The notes under the pieces are model-generated. The model had not been told where the DNA came from. It worked only from the letters and a program-made list of their open reading frames with translations, and did no database searches. The translations under genes and the position numbers were made by a program. This document shows positions 1 through 10,664 of a DNA stretch of 64,000 nt, piece after piece. Source of the stretch: Paracoccus mutanolyticus (lineage in GTDB: Bacteria; Pseudomonadota; Alphaproteobacteria; Rhodobacterales; Rhodobacteraceae); the NCBI RefSeq assembly GCF_003285265.1, contig NZ_CP030239.1:1364001-1428000 (forward strand), in the 5' to 3' direction. Position 1 is the stretch's first letter; every line of letters starts with the position of its first letter.

Positions 1-893
<893 letters not shown>

Positions 894-903
894 TGCGGCC
901 CCC

Positions 904-1938
904 TTACTGCGGCATCGTGATCTGCAGCTTCACGTCCGTCTCGCGCGCCTCGACGGCGCGGTCGAAGCCCGCGATGCTGTCCTCGAACGGGATCGTGGCC
1001 GAAATCAGCGGCTTCAGGTCCACCTTGCCCGAGGCGATCAGCGCAATGGCCCGGTCATAGACATTGGCATAGCGGAACACCGTCTCGATCCGCAGCTCCT
1101 TGGCCTGCAGCCCGACGATGTCGACCGGCACCGGATCGACCGGCATGCCGACCAGCACGATGGCCCCGCCCGGACGCGCGAGCGCCGGCAGGCCCAGGAT
1201 CGCGGGTGCCGCGCCCGAACATTCGAAGACCACGTCCGCGCCCCAGCCATCGGTCGCCTCGGCCACGGCATCGGCCAGCGCGCGGTCGCGGATATTGACC
1301 GTCCGGATGCCCTGATAGGCGCCGATGATGTCCAGCTTGGGCTGGGCGAGGTCGGCGACGATCACGCGGGCGCAGCCCCCGGCCAGGGCGGCCAGCGCCA
1401 CCATCATGCCGATGGGGCCGGCGCCGGTCACGACGGCAATGTCGCCGGGCTGGATGCGCGCCCGCAGTGCCGCCTGCATGCCGATGGCAAAGGGCTCGAC
1501 CATCGCGCCCTCGGCAAAGCTTACGCTGTCGGGCAGCTTGTAGGTGAAGGCGGCAGGGTGGACGAGGTCGGGGGTCAGGAGCCGTGGACCGGCGGCGTCG
1601 CCCAGAAGCGCACGGCAGGGTCGATGTTGTACATGCCGAGCTTTGCCGCGCGCGAGGTTGGGTCGGGGATGCCCGGCTCCATGCAGACGCGGTCCCCGGG
1701 CTTCAGATGGTGACCTCGGGCCGACCTCGACGACGGTGCCCGAGGCCTCGTGCCCCAGGACCATGGGCGCGTCGACGACGAAATGGCCGATCTTGCCATG
1801 CGTGTAATAATGCACGTCCGAGCCGCAGATGCCGACCGTATGGATCTTGATGCGCACATCCCGGGGCCCAAGCGTCCTCGGCATGTCGAAATCCCGCAGC
1901 GAAAGCTTGCCCTTTTCTTCCAGAACCAGCGCTTTCAT
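904..1938 (-). CDS. NAD-dependent xylitol dehydrogenase (two compensating frameshifts)
   Basis: Zinc-type medium-chain dehydrogenase oxidising a polyol, probably xylitol, to the ketose used by the neighbouring kinase. The start is ATG at 1938. Residues [14 protein letters not shown], the catalytic-zinc region [14 protein letters not shown] and LGHEASG are in one frame. From about 1715 to 1590 the conserved sequence ([14 protein letters not shown]) sits in another frame and then returns, so one indel lies at each end. The C-terminal half shows the Rossmann motif [16 protein letters not shown]. Length without the indels is about 345 residues, normal for the family. The shifts are probably sequence errors because no motif is lost. 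Sorbitol or L-iditol could be the true substrate. Confidence 0.8.
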   Translation of the reverse strand: MKALVLEEKGKLSLRDFDMPRTLGPRDVRIKIHTVGICGSDVHYYTHGKIGHFVVDAPMVLGHEASGTVVEVGPRSPSEARGPRLHGAGHPRPNLARGKARHVQHRPCRALLGDAAGPRLLTPDLVHPAAFTYKLPDSVSFAEGAMVEPFAIGMQAALRARIQPGDIAVVTGAGPIGMMVALAALAGGCARVIVADLAQPKLDIIGAYQGIRTVNIRDRALADAVAEATDGWGADVVFECSGAAPAILGLPALARPGGAIVLVGMPVDPVPVDIVGLQAKELRIETVFRYANVYDRAIALIASGKVDLKPLISATIPFEDSIAGFDRAVEARETDVKLQITMPQ

Positions 1939-2158
1939 CCCATCCTCCTGACAATGGAGGGCGCTACCCGCGCCCGTCGGCCCGATCTGATGCGGCCGGA
2001 TTCGCCGCGATGCAAACAAAACCCGCAGGCGGGCGCGCGGTTTGTGGGGCCCAGGCAAATTCGTATCGAAAGCCCGGGAAATTGCTATTCGGGACGGCCC
2101 GGCAAGGCGGTGTCCATGGCCGCCTGCCGCCCGCAGCGATTCGCAGACCCCGGCCATG

Positions 2159-2186
2159 AAAAAGGGGGCCGCATCGCGCGGCCCCC
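2159..2186 (-). terminator. Rho-independent terminator of the DUF2382 operon
   Basis: A 9-bp GC-only stem (GGGGGCCGC at 2164-2172 pairing with 2178-2186) is followed on the minus strand by a run of five T. It lies 20 bp past the stop of the DUF2382 gene that ends at 2206. Confidence 0.8.
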
Positions 2187-2205
2187 TTCCGGCTGACCCG
2201 AGGGG

Positions 2206-3139
2206 TCAGATGTCCTTGCGCGGCAGGCCGCGGTCCGCGTCGCGGTCGTCCTCGATCTCGACCTCGGTGCGGCGCACGGTGTCCGAGACCGTCTCGCGAT
2301 GGGTTTCGCTGGTCTTGCGCAGCCCGATCTCCTCGACCACACGGGCTTCCTTCTGGACCACGGCTTCCTCGCGATACTCCTCGGCCTCGATGGTGCGGTC
2401 CTGGAAGGCGTCCGCGTCCGAGACCGGGCGGTCGACCGGCCGGCGCTCGATCTCGACCCGCTCCTCGCGCAGGTCGACGCTTTCGCTGACCGGCTCCTCG
2501 ACCGTATAGGCGCGCACGCGCACCCGGCCGTGGCTGGTGTCACGCTTGCCGACGCGCAGGCGCTCCTCGACCACCGGGATGGTTTCCTCTCCGGCCAGCC
2601 TGTCGCCGCGCAGGTCGTCCGAGCCGAGGTCCGCGGCGCCCAGCCGCGCATCCGTTTCGGCCGCGCCCGCGACGCCCGCTCCGGTCACGCCGAAATCGGC
2701 GCCCGTCTCGCCCGCCATGGTGCCGCGCGCCGCATAGGAACTGGCCTCGTAGCCGCCCCAGCCCTCGGACCGCCAGCTCTGCTCGCGCTCCTCAAGATCG
2801 ACGGTGCCTTCGTCGTCCAGGATGTCCAGGGCGGTGTCGTACTGTGCCGGCCTGCAGACCGGTGACCGTCACCAGATAGCCGCCGCGCGACAGGCCCTCG
2901 GCGTAGGTGTAGCGATCCTGTTCGGGAAAGAAGAAATCGCCCAGGCTGTCCCAGAACCCCTTGCTGCGGTCGGGGTCGGGGGTCGCGCCCGCCGTCTCGT
3001 CGCCCTCGACCATACTGATCTGCGAGGACGAGAAGCCCGCGTCCCGCAGCCGCGCGGTGGCACGTTCGGCATCGGCCCGGCTGTCGAACATGGCGGTGAT
3101 GGTGGAATTGCCCGTGGTCTGCATGTCGCTGTAGGTCAT
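2206..3139 (-). CDS. DUF2382 (YsnF/AvaK-type) stress protein with N-terminal GsiB/17M-like domain, one frameshift
   Basis: The start is ATG at 3139 (MTYSDMQTTGNS). The first ~95 residues resemble the general-stress 17M-type fold (TAMFDSRADAERATARLRDAGF, then VTVTGLQAG). A frameshift at about 2850 moves the rest to the frame that reads YDTALDILDDEGTVDLEE and ends with the charged DUF2382 domain (IPVVEERLRVGKR, VRVRAYTVEEPV). Without the shift the protein is about 310 residues. DUF2382 proteins are stress-associated and of unknown biochemistry. The gene follows another DUF2382 gene by 4 bp and shares its EcfG-type promoter at 3601-3625. An internal ATG at 2718 is an alternative start but would drop the first domain. 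Confidence 0.75.
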
Positions 3140-3143
3140 GGTG

Positions 3144-3571
3144 CTATCCTTTTCGAGGGAACTGGTCAGGGTTTGTGGGCGGGATCGGGTTGTCCTCGTC
3201 CGCCGGGAGCCTTTCGATGGTCGCGACCTGCTTTCTGGTCTCGACCGGCACCTCGGCCGTCTCCCGGCGTTCGACGCGCCGGATGTGGATTTCTTCGCGA
3301 AGATACAGTTCCGCGTGACGACAAGCCGTTCTTCGACCACTGGAATGATCGTCAAATCGCCGCGGGTGACGACCTCGGGGGCTGTATCGACTGCGCGGTT
3401 GACGGGCACGCGCTCGACCGCGACATCCACCTGGGTCAGATCGACCGGAACCAGGCTTTCGTCGGTCTGGGTCCGGACGCTGACCCGGACCCGCCCGGCC
3501 AGGCGCCGCTCGACGCTGACGCCGACCTGTTCCTGGATCACGGGGATGCTGTCGTCAGGCTCGTCGGGCAT
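3144..3571 (-). CDS. Small DUF2382 stress protein (one frameshift)
   Basis: The start is ATG at 3571 (MPDEPDDSIPVIQEQVGV). The DUF2382 pattern is plain: VERRLAGRVRVSV, then VDVAVERVPVNR and LTIIPVVEERLVVTR. Just after this, near 3311, one G is missing from a CGGG run; restoring it gives RELYLREEIHIRRVERRE and a natural TAG at 3144-3146, 4 bp before the next gene. The restored protein is about 143 residues. It is the first gene of a two-gene stress operon. The function of DUF2382 is not known; membership in the general stress response is inferred from the promoter. Confidence 0.75.
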
Positions 3572-3600
3572 CGCAACCTTCCTTGGCACAGGACAAGGCA

Positions 3601-3625
3601 ACGAACGACGCCCGCCTCCGTTCCC
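3601..3625 (-). promoter_or_regulatory. EcfG-type general stress promoter
   Basis: Reading the minus strand gives GGAAC, 16 bp, CGTT, which is an exact match to the known alphaproteobacterial EcfG (sigma-EcfG) consensus. The -10 element ends 29 bp from the ATG at 3571. Similar sites at 14089, 15245, 15944, 23327 and 57408 also precede stress-type genes. Confidence 0.7.
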
Positions 3626-3774
3626 CGTGAACACGGCGATGTGCAGAAGGTGCGAGGCGGGGATGGCGCGGGTGTGCCTGAGGGAGGCTGGCACTTTGTG
3701 GAGGGCGGGCCTTTTCGAGGGGAGGTGGGAACGGGGCGACCGGAGCGTCAGGCTCTGGGTTGCCCTGTGGTGCC

Positions 3775-4055
3775 GCCTCGATCCGCGCCCCCGTGAGGGG
3801 GCGACGATGTCGCTCAGCCCCAGCGCCCGCACGGTCAGGTTTCGATCCGCGCCCCCGTGAGGGGGCGACCGTTGCCGGGCACGCTGCAACTGGCCTTGGC
3901 CTCGTTTCGATCCGCGCCCCCGTGAGGGGGCGACTGTTCGTCGCGCTGGAAACCAAACAAAGCGACTGGTTTCGATCCGCGCCCCCGTGAGGGGGCGACC
4001 CACGCGGGGACTTGCGCATGCTCGGGCTAACGCTGTTTCGATCCGCGCCCCCGTG
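3775..4055 (-). CRISPR. Type I-C CRISPR array, five repeats and four spacers, one end truncated
   Basis: Repeats of 31 bp lie at 3775-3805, 3839-3869, 3904-3934 and 3969-3999; a fifth begins at 4035 and is cut off at 4055. Spacers are 33, 34, 34 and 35 bp, the I-C range. In the transcribed (minus) sense the repeat opens GTCGCCCCCTCACGGGGG and ends CGCGGATCGAAAC, with the palindrome and 3' tail of I-C repeats. The 3775 copy has two T-to-C changes, as expected for the leader-distal terminal repeat, so transcription would run from high to low coordinates. No leader remains: the leader-side end runs directly into cas3 coding sequence. Confidence 0.92.
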
Positions 4056-4896
4056 TATGGAATTCCAAAGATTATCCGGCGTTTTCCATGCCGCGCCGCA
4101 TGGTCCAGCGCGAAGCCCAGCGAGGCGAGGGTCTTGCCCCCTCCGGTCGGCACGGTCAGGGTGAACAGGCCCGGCTCCAGTGCGGCACCTTGGCGGACAT
4201 GCGCCAGCACCCGGGCGCGCAGCCCGTTGACCTCGCCCTCTGTCGAAAACGTCGCCATATGCGCGTCAAAGGCCGCGCGCCAGGCGGGCAGCAGCTCGGC
4301 CAAGGCGGGCCATTCGCGGTCCGGGCGGGTGCCGTCCAGCCGGGCGTAGAACGCCTCGGCGTCAGGGAAATCGGCATCGACCAGGCAGGAAAACACCATC
4401 CGCGCGGCCACCGAGATGTCAAATCCCGGCGTCCTGCCGTCCCGGAACGCGACCAGCTCGCGCAGGACGGGGCCAAGGTCGGGCAGCGCTGCCGCGTGAT
4501 CGCGGGCGGGACGGGGTCGCGGAAACCGTCCAGCCGCCGCGCCATGCTGGCATCGGTGCGGTCCCGGTCGGGCAGGCCGGCATGGTGTCCCAGGATCGCA
4601 TAGGCGACGATCTCGGCCACGCCGCGCAGTCCGGCGGGCGCACGGGAATACAGCAGGGCCGCCCCGGCGGTCGAATGATCCACCCGTTCGTTCCCACCCG
4701 ACAGCACGCGGTCGAAGGCGGGGTCGTATTTGCCGAAGTCGTGGAACAGCCCCGCCATATGCGCCGTCGCCTGCAATTTCAGCGGCGCCGCCCGGTGCGC
4801 GGCCAGCGTTGCGGTGGCCTGCAGGTGATCGGGCAAAAGCTGCCAGTCGCTGCGGTCCGCGGCGCGCCCCGAATGGGCATAGTGTTTTCCGGACAT
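4052..4896 (-). pseudogene. cas3: cas3 stump (type I-C), fused at its 3' end to a CRISPR repeat
   Basis: The start is ATG at 4896 (MSGKHYAHSG). The N-terminal HD nuclease domain is visible: AHMAGLFHDFGKYDPAF, then VDHSTAGA and AILGHHAG. One frameshift near 4490 moves to the frame with LPDLGPVLRELVAFRDG. The helicase Walker A follows (LTVPTGGGKTLASLGFA), then RRIIFGIPYT, where family members continue with SIIEQ. Instead the frame passes at 4052-4055 into repeat sequence (GARIET). About 280 of roughly 750-800 residues remain. All other cas genes (cas5, cas8c, cas7, cas4, cas1, cas2) are absent. A deletion between cas3 and the array, at a shared CACG, explains this. No DNA-degrading helicase can be made from it. 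Confidence 0.85.
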
Positions 4897-5094
4897 CCTG
4901 CTGAATCGACCTTATCGCCAAGAAAATCGCCTTGCGTCCCTATCCTGATGGATCGGCCGCGACCCTGCCAGAGGGTTCGGCGGGACTGCGGCAGAGGGCC
5001 GCCATGACTGCAGGTACCCCGCGCTTCACAATTATTAATGCAACTTCGCGGTAACGGCGGCGGTTTGGGCTTGGCATTTTCGTCGGGGGCTCGA

Positions 5095-6249
5095 ATGGCA
5101 CGTTGGATCGTCGCGGTCTCGGACTATTGCACCCAGGTTCCCCCCGTCCAGCCCGCCTATCCGACAGCCGAAGCCCCGCCCCGCAGCCTGCCGCACAAGC
5201 GGCCCGACGCCATCCATGTGACCGGCGGCTATCTGGAACGCCTGCCCCTGGCTGCTGTGGCCAGCGGCCTTGCCGATCATGCCGAGATCTGGAGCTTCGC
5301 CGGCCGCGACGGCGAGGCCGATCGCGAAACGGGCCGTTTCCAGGGCAGCCCCGATCCGCAGCGGCCGGGACTGGTCCGGCGGGTGTTTCGCGCGGACACG
5401 GGCCCGCCCTATGCCTCGCGCGACGCCCTGGACTTCATCGCCCAGGTCGGGCCTCCCGACATCCTGTGCGTCTGGGGCCTGGGGGTCGACGCGGCGCTTC
5501 TGGATGCCTGCGCGGCATCGCTCAAGATCTACAACTCCATCGACGCGCCCGCGCTGCGGCTGGACGATGCGCTGGCCGCCCGCTTCGACCTGTTCATGAC
5601 CGGCGCCGAATGGCAATCGCGCGAGATCGAGGCGCGGCTGCCCGGCGCGCGCACGCTGGTCCTGCCGATCGGGCCGGCCTTCGCCTCGGGCGAGACGTTC
5701 TTTCCGACCGGCGCAGCCAAGGACCGCGACGTGGTCTATGTCGCCTGCGCCCAGCCCTACAAGCGCCACGACATCCTGTTCGACGCGCTGGAGCGCCGCC
5801 CTGGCACGACCGCGCTGCTGATCGTGGGGTACGGCCATCTGACCGAAGCCCTGCGCGACCGTGCCGCCCGCGCGGGCCTCGACGTCGAGATCATCGGCCC
5901 GCCCGGCGTCCCCCATGACGAGGTCAACCGCCAGATCAACCGCGCGCGCCTGGGCGTGGTCTGCGGCCAGGACGACGGGGCGCCCGCGATCCTGACGGAA
6001 TACCAGCTGGCCGGGCTGCCGGTGCTGGCGAATGCGAACCTGTGCTGCGGGCTGCAGTTCATCACCCCCGAGACTGGGCTTGCCGCCCCCGAGGGCGAGG
6101 CCTTCGTCCGCGCGCTGGATGATCTTCTGGCACGGCACGGCGATTACGACCCGCGTCCGGCGGCACTGGCGCGCTGGGGCTGGCAGGCCAGCATCCGCAC
6201 GCTTTCGGACGAACTCGACACCATCAGAAAGGCAAGGACGCCGCAATGA
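5095..6249 (+). CDS. Glycosyltransferase, GT4-like
   Basis: Predicted sugar transferase of the GT-B fold, first gene of the polysaccharide cluster. ATG 5095 (MARWIVAVSDYCTQ) is preferred; an in-frame ATG at 5038 adds 19 residues unlike the family. Features include KIYNSIDAPALRLDD, the C-terminal Rossmann region VVYVACAQPYKRHD and the donor-site end (ILTEYQLAGLPVLANANL). It has about 384 residues, with no signal peptide or membrane span, so it is probably cytoplasmic at the inner face of the membrane. The stop overlaps the start of the next transferase by 4 bp. Donor and acceptor cannot be told from sequence. Confidence 0.75.
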   Translation: MARWIVAVSDYCTQVPPVQPAYPTAEAPPRSLPHKRPDAIHVTGGYLERLPLAAVASGLADHAEIWSFAGRDGEADRETGRFQGSPDPQRPGLVRRVFRADTGPPYASRDALDFIAQVGPPDILCVWGLGVDAALLDACAASLKIYNSIDAPALRLDDALAARFDLFMTGAEWQSREIEARLPGARTLVLPIGPAFASGETFFPTGAAKDRDVVYVACAQPYKRHDILFDALERRPGTTALLIVGYGHLTEALRDRAARAGLDVEIIGPPGVPHDEVNRQINRARLGVVCGQDDGAPAILTEYQLAGLPVLANANLCCGLQFITPETGLAAPEGEAFVRALDDLLARHGDYDPRPAALARWGWQASIRTLSDELDTIRKARTPQ

Positions 6250-7541
6250 ACGATGTGAAACCCGTGCCGCTTGCCCTGTCCGCCCAACCGGCGCTGATCT
6301 GCTTTTCCCATCTGCGCTGGGATTTCGTGCTGCAGCGTCCCCAGCACCTGATGGCGCGCTTTGCCCAGCAGTACCGGCTGTTTTTCTGGGAAGAAGCGAT
6401 CCCGACGGACCATCACCTGCCCTACCTGGAGTTCCATGCCTTCGAGGGCACCGACATCCAGTCGATCCGTCCCCGCGTTCCCGCCCGCTGGTCGCCCCAG
6501 GATCAGGCCCGCGCGCTGTCGGACCTGCTGGACCAGATGATCGGGCTGACCGGGCTGCGCCGGCCGGTCCTGTGGTTCTATACGCCGATGATGTGGTCGA
6601 TCGCCCGCCATGTCGATGCGGCGGCCGTGGTCTATGACTGCATGGACGAGCTGTCGGCCTTTCGCTTCGCCCCGCCGGAACTGGCCGATGCCGAAGCCGA
6701 ACTGCTCGCGGCGGCGGACGTGGTCTTTACCGGCGGCCATGCCATCTGGGAGGCCAAGGCCCACCGGCACCGCAACATCCACCCCTTTCCGTCCTCGGTC
6801 GACGTGGCGCATTTCAGCACCGCCCGCGCGCCAGAGGTCGGGGCCCCGGCGGATCAGGCCGGCCTGCCCCGCCCCCGGCTGGGCTATTACGGGGTCATCG
6901 ACGAACGGCTGGACCTGGGGCTGATCGCGGCGCTGGCGGCGGCGCACCCCGACTGGTCCATCGTCATGCTGGGGCCGGTCGCCAAGATCTCGGACCACGA
7001 TCTGCCGCGCGCGCCGAACATCCACTGGCTGGGGCAGAAATCCTATGCCGAGCTGCCCCGCTATCTGGCGGGCTGGGACGTGGCGCTGATGCCCTTCGCG
7101 ATGAACGAGGCGACGCGCTTCATCTCTCCCACCAAGACGCCGGAATATCTGGCGGGGGGCGTGCCGGTGGTCTCGACCCCCGTGCGCGACGTGGTCCGCC
7201 ACTACGGCGAGCTTGCGGCGGTACATATCGCCGAAGGGCCGCAGGACTTCCTGCGGGCCTGCGAAACGGCGCTGGCCCAGGCCGGGGCGCCCGGCGCGTG
7301 GCGGGACCGGGCCGACGCGCTGCTGGCAGAACTCAGTTGGGACCGCACCTTCCAGCAGATGGGGGCGCATCTGGACAAGGCCGTCCGCGCCCGGCTGGCC
7401 CCCGCCGTGCCGGTGCGGGTGCCGGTGGTGCCGATCCTGCGCGGCGCGCGCCGCCATGACGTGACGACTGCGGCGCGGGCTTTGCCGGCGCGGTGCTGGC
7501 CCGCCAGTTCGCCGAGCAATCGGGCCGCCGCGTCCTGCTGA
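6246..7541 (+). CDS. Glycosyltransferase paired with UDP-galactopyranose mutase; frame runs on past its natural end
   Basis: ATG 6246 lies in an ATGA overlap with the preceding gene. Motifs are ICFSHLRWDFVLQRPQ, VVYDCMDELSAF, PRLGYYGVIDERLDL and the donor-site stretch TKTPEYLAGGVPVVST. This type of transferase often adjoins glf, as here. The natural C-terminus is probably near ILRGARR at about 7455; the frame stays open to 7541 and overlaps the start of the mutase, which suggests an indel near 7457-7466. It probably adds a sugar, perhaps galactofuranose, to the polymer; that role is inferred from position. Confidence 0.75.
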   Translation: MNDVKPVPLALSAQPALICFSHLRWDFVLQRPQHLMARFAQQYRLFFWEEAIPTDHHLPYLEFHAFEGTDIQSIRPRVPARWSPQDQARALSDLLDQMIGLTGLRRPVLWFYTPMMWSIARHVDAAAVVYDCMDELSAFRFAPPELADAEAELLAAADVVFTGGHAIWEAKAHRHRNIHPFPSSVDVAHFSTARAPEVGAPADQAGLPRPRLGYYGVIDERLDLGLIAALAAAHPDWSIVMLGPVAKISDHDLPRAPNIHWLGQKSYAELPRYLAGWDVALMPFAMNEATRFISPTKTPEYLAGGVPVVSTPVRDVVRHYGELAAVHIAEGPQDFLRACETALAQAGAPGAWRDRADALLAELSWDRTFQQMGAHLDKAVRARLAPAVPVRVPVVPILRGARRHDVTTAARALPARCWPASSPSNRAAASC

Positions 7542-8572
7542 CGGACCGGCGCGACCATGTCGGGGGCAATGCCTATGACTGCCGCGACGCGGCGGGGCTG
7601 CTGATCCACCGCTACGGGCCCCACATCTTCCACACCAACAGCGACGAGGTATTCGCCTGGCTGGGCCGGTTCACCGAATGGCGGCCCTATGAACACCGCG
7701 TGCTGGCCCGGGTGCGCGACATGACCGTGCCCATGCCCATCAACCGCACCACGCTGAACCGGCTTTACGGTCTCGACATGCGGACGGATGCCGAGGCCGC
7801 CGCGCTGCTGGCCCGCCTGGCCGAGCCGGTCGCCGAGATCCGCAATTCGCGCGACGTGGTGGTCAATGCCGTGGGGCGCGAGCTGTATGAGCTGTTCTTC
7901 CAGGGCTATACCCGCAAGCAATGGGGGCTGGACCCCAGCGAACTGGACAAGTCCGTGACCGCCCGCGTGCCGACGCGGACCAGTGACGACGACCGCTATT
8001 TCACCGACAAGCATCAGGCGATGCCCAAGGAAGGCTTCACCCGCATGTTCGAGCGCATGCTGGACCATCCGGGGATCGAACTGGCGCTGGGAACCGATTT
8101 CCACGACCTCGGGGCCGGCGAACGGGGCGAGACCGTGGTCTATACCGGCCCGATCGACGCCTATTTCGGGCATCGCTTCGGCGAGTTGCCCTATCGCAGC
8201 CTGACCTTCCGGCATGAGACGCTGGACCGGCCCCAGTTCCAGCCGGTCGGCGTCGTGAACTACCCGGCCGAGGACGTGCCCCATACCCGGATCACCGAAT
8301 ACAAGCACCTGACCGGGCAGGTCCATGCCAAGACCTCGATCAGCTACGAATATCCCTCGGACCGGGGCGATCCCTATTACCCGATCCCGCGTCCCGAGAA
8401 CCAGGCCCTGTTCCGCCGCTACGAGGCGCTGGCCGCGGCCGAGCCGGGCGTGATCTTTGCCGGCAGGCTGGGCAGCTATCGCTATTACAACATGGATCAG
8501 GTCGTCGGGCAGGCGCTGGCCATCCACCGCAGGCTGACCCAGCGCCGGTCGGTGCCGGCCGTCGGCGGCTGA
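7456..8572 (+). CDS. glf: UDP-galactopyranose mutase, damaged N-terminus
   Basis: Flavoenzyme that interconverts UDP-galactopyranose and UDP-galactofuranose. The FAD-binding start reads GAGFAGAVLARQFAEQ, followed by DHVGGNAYD, YGPHIFHTNSDEVF, FFQGYTRKQWGLDPSEL, YTGPIDAYF and a C-terminal GRLGSYRYYNMDQV, all hallmarks of Glf. ATG 7456 runs into an in-frame TGA after two codons, and about four residues of the usual YDYLIVGAG start are missing, so one or more bases are lost at 7459-7472. From 7466 on the frame is intact to 8572. Its presence implies a galactofuranose-containing surface polymer. Confidence 0.88.
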
Positions 8573-8581
8573 GCGGGGGTC

Positions 8582-9633
8582 ATGCGCAGCCTGCTGATAA
8601 CGGACAGCCCCGATCCTTCGGGCGTGGGGGAACACATGCTGGCCCTGGCGGGCGCCCTGCCCCCCGGCATGGCGTCGCTGGCCTTTCCCGACCACCCGGC
8701 GGGCCGGGCCCTGGCCGGGCGGGCGCGGGCCATGGGCCTGGCCGCGCTGACCCATGATCCGGACGAGGTGGCCGCGGTCATCGCCGCATCGCCGGCCGAG
8801 ATCGTCCACGTCCATGCCGGCATCGGATGGGAGGGGCTGGCCCTGGTCCATGCCGCCGCGGATGCCGGTGAAGGATCTGCGCACCGAACACCTGCCCTGG
8901 CTGTTGACCGCCCTGGCCAGATCCCGCCTATCGGCAGATGGCGGCGCGGCTCGACGGGGTGATCGCGGTGTCGCGGGCCGGCGCCGCGGGCTGGCGCCAG
9001 GCGCTGGCGCCCCTGGGCGATACCGCACCGCCGGTCCATGCCGTGCCGAACGGCATCGCCCCGCCGCCGGAACGCCATCAGGGCGGCGCGGGGCTGCTGT
9101 GCGTCGGCCGCCTGGCCCCGCAAAAGCGGCACCGGACCCTGCTGGCGGCGCTGGCCCGGCTGCGCCGCCAGGGGGTCGACGCACGGCTGCGGATCGTCGG
9201 CGACGGCCCGGGCGAGACACATGTGCGGCGCTGGCTGGACCGGCTGGGTCTGGACGGGGCCGTGACCCTGCTGGGCCGGCGCGACGACGTGCCCGCGCTG
9301 ATGGCGCAAGCGGACCTGCTGGTTCTGCCCTCGGCCTTCGAGGGGCTGCCGCTGGTCCTGCTGGAAGCGATGGCCACCGGCCTGCCCGCCGTCGCGACGG
9401 CGATCCCCGGATCGGCCGAGGCGCTGGGGCCGGACCATCCCTGGCAGGTGCCGCCGGGACGGTCGCGCCCGCTGGCCGGGGCCATTGCGCAGGCCCTGAC
9501 CGATCCGGCCAGCCGCACCCGCGTCGCCGCCCGGGCACGCGCCCGCTGGCAGCATCACTTCACCGCCGGGGCGATGGCCGGGGCGGTTCTGGACATCTAC
9601 CGCAGCACCCTGCGGCAGCAACACGAGGACGGC
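8582..9633 (+). CDS. Glycosyltransferase family 4 (frameshifted, no stop before next gene)
   Basis: ATG 8582 (MRSLLITDSPDPSGVGEH). The N-terminal acceptor domain is in one frame to about 8870. The family's segment DLRTEHLPWLL follows in a second frame, and the C-terminal donor domain in a third from about 8938 (LLCVGRLAPQKRHRTLLAA, RIVGDGP, then the E-x7-E motif FEGLPLVLLEAMATGLP). At the 3' end no stop separates it from the dehydrogenase at 9634, although that gene has its own ATG and a clear family N-terminus. The missing stop is probably another indel. Substrate unknown. Confidence 0.72.
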
Positions 9634-10664
9634 ATGACCAAGACCAGACTGGGTTTCATCGGCGCGGGCGGCATTGCCCAGCGCCATTTCGGCGTGCTGC
9701 GCACGATGGAGGACGTCCGGATCGCCGCCGTCTGCGACCCCGACCGCGACCGCGCGGCGCAGGCCGCGCGCGACACCGGCGCGGTGGCCTATGCCGACCA
9801 CGACGCCATGCTGGCGGCCGAGGACCTGGATGCGGTCTATATCTGCGTGCCGCCCTTTGCGCCGGCGCGCCGGAACGGGCCTGCATCGCGCGCGGGCTGC
9901 CGTTCTTTGTCGAAAAGCCGGTCTCGCTGGACCTGGACACCGCCGAGGCCATCGCGGCCGAGGTCGAGGCCGCGGGGCTGATCACCGCCGTCGGCTATCA
10001 CTGGCGATACCTCGACACGATGGACGAAGCGCGGGCCCATCTGGCCCAGAACCCAGCGCATCTGATGCAGGGCTTCTGGCTGGACCAGACGCCGCCGCCG
10101 CAATGGTGGTGGGACGAGGACCGCTGCGGCGGGCAGGTCGTCGAGCAGGCGACCCATGTGATCGACGCCGCGCGCTTTCTGGCCGGCGACGTGACCGAGG
10201 TGTTCGGCATGGCCGCGCGCCGCGATCGCGACGATTTCCAGGGCCTGACCGTGCCCACCGCGACGGCGGCGACGCTGCGCTTTGCCTCGGGCGCCATCGC
10301 CAACCTGGCCGCGACCTGCCTGCTGCGCTGGAACCATCGTGTCGGCCTGCATGTCTTCGCCGATGGCCTGGCGATGGAGATCAGCGACCATGACCTGATG
10401 GTGGACGTGGGCCGGGGCCGACCCGTCCGCCCCGCCGACGGCGACCCGGTCTGGCGCGAGGACCGCGACTTCATCGAGGCCGTGCAGGGCCACGAGAACC
10501 GCATCCGCTGCCCCTATGCCGAGGCGCTGGAGACCCACCGCGTCGCGCTGGCCGTCGCCCGTTCCGCCCGCGAGGGTGCGCTTGTGAAGATGGAGGGGCT
10601 GCGGGCTGACCCGCAGCCGATCTTTCGTCCGTCCGCTGCGCCGGGTCCCCACCATGCCGCATGA
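9634..10664 (+). CDS. Gfo/Idh/MocA-family sugar oxidoreductase (one frameshift)
   Basis: ATG 9634 begins the NAD(P)-binding motif LGFIGAGGIAQRHF, with VYICVPPFA next. A shift near 9870 changes to the frame carrying the family motif GLPFFVEKPVSLDL and the catalytic-region VGYHWRYLD. The C-terminal domain (VVEQATHVIDAARFLAGDV) is intact to the TGA at 10662-10664. Total is about 343 residues, normal for the family. Such enzymes oxidise or epimerise nucleotide sugars or free sugars; in this cluster a role in making a polymer sugar is likely but not proven. Confidence 0.8.

Noticed and set aside
3775..4055. Functional CRISPR-Cas immunity
   Set aside because: No leader, no effector or adaptation gene and cas3 lacks most of its helicase, so activity cannot be supported from this window.
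2792..4921. 709-codon minus-strand frame joining cas3, CRISPR and DUF2382 sequence
   Set aside because: It arises from the cas3 deletion plus indels; repeats and spacers are translated in it. Not a real single gene.
5035..6246. Minus-strand frame exactly opposite the first glycosyltransferase
   Set aside because: Same length by codon mirroring; it has no start site or domain and conflicts with a well-supported gene.
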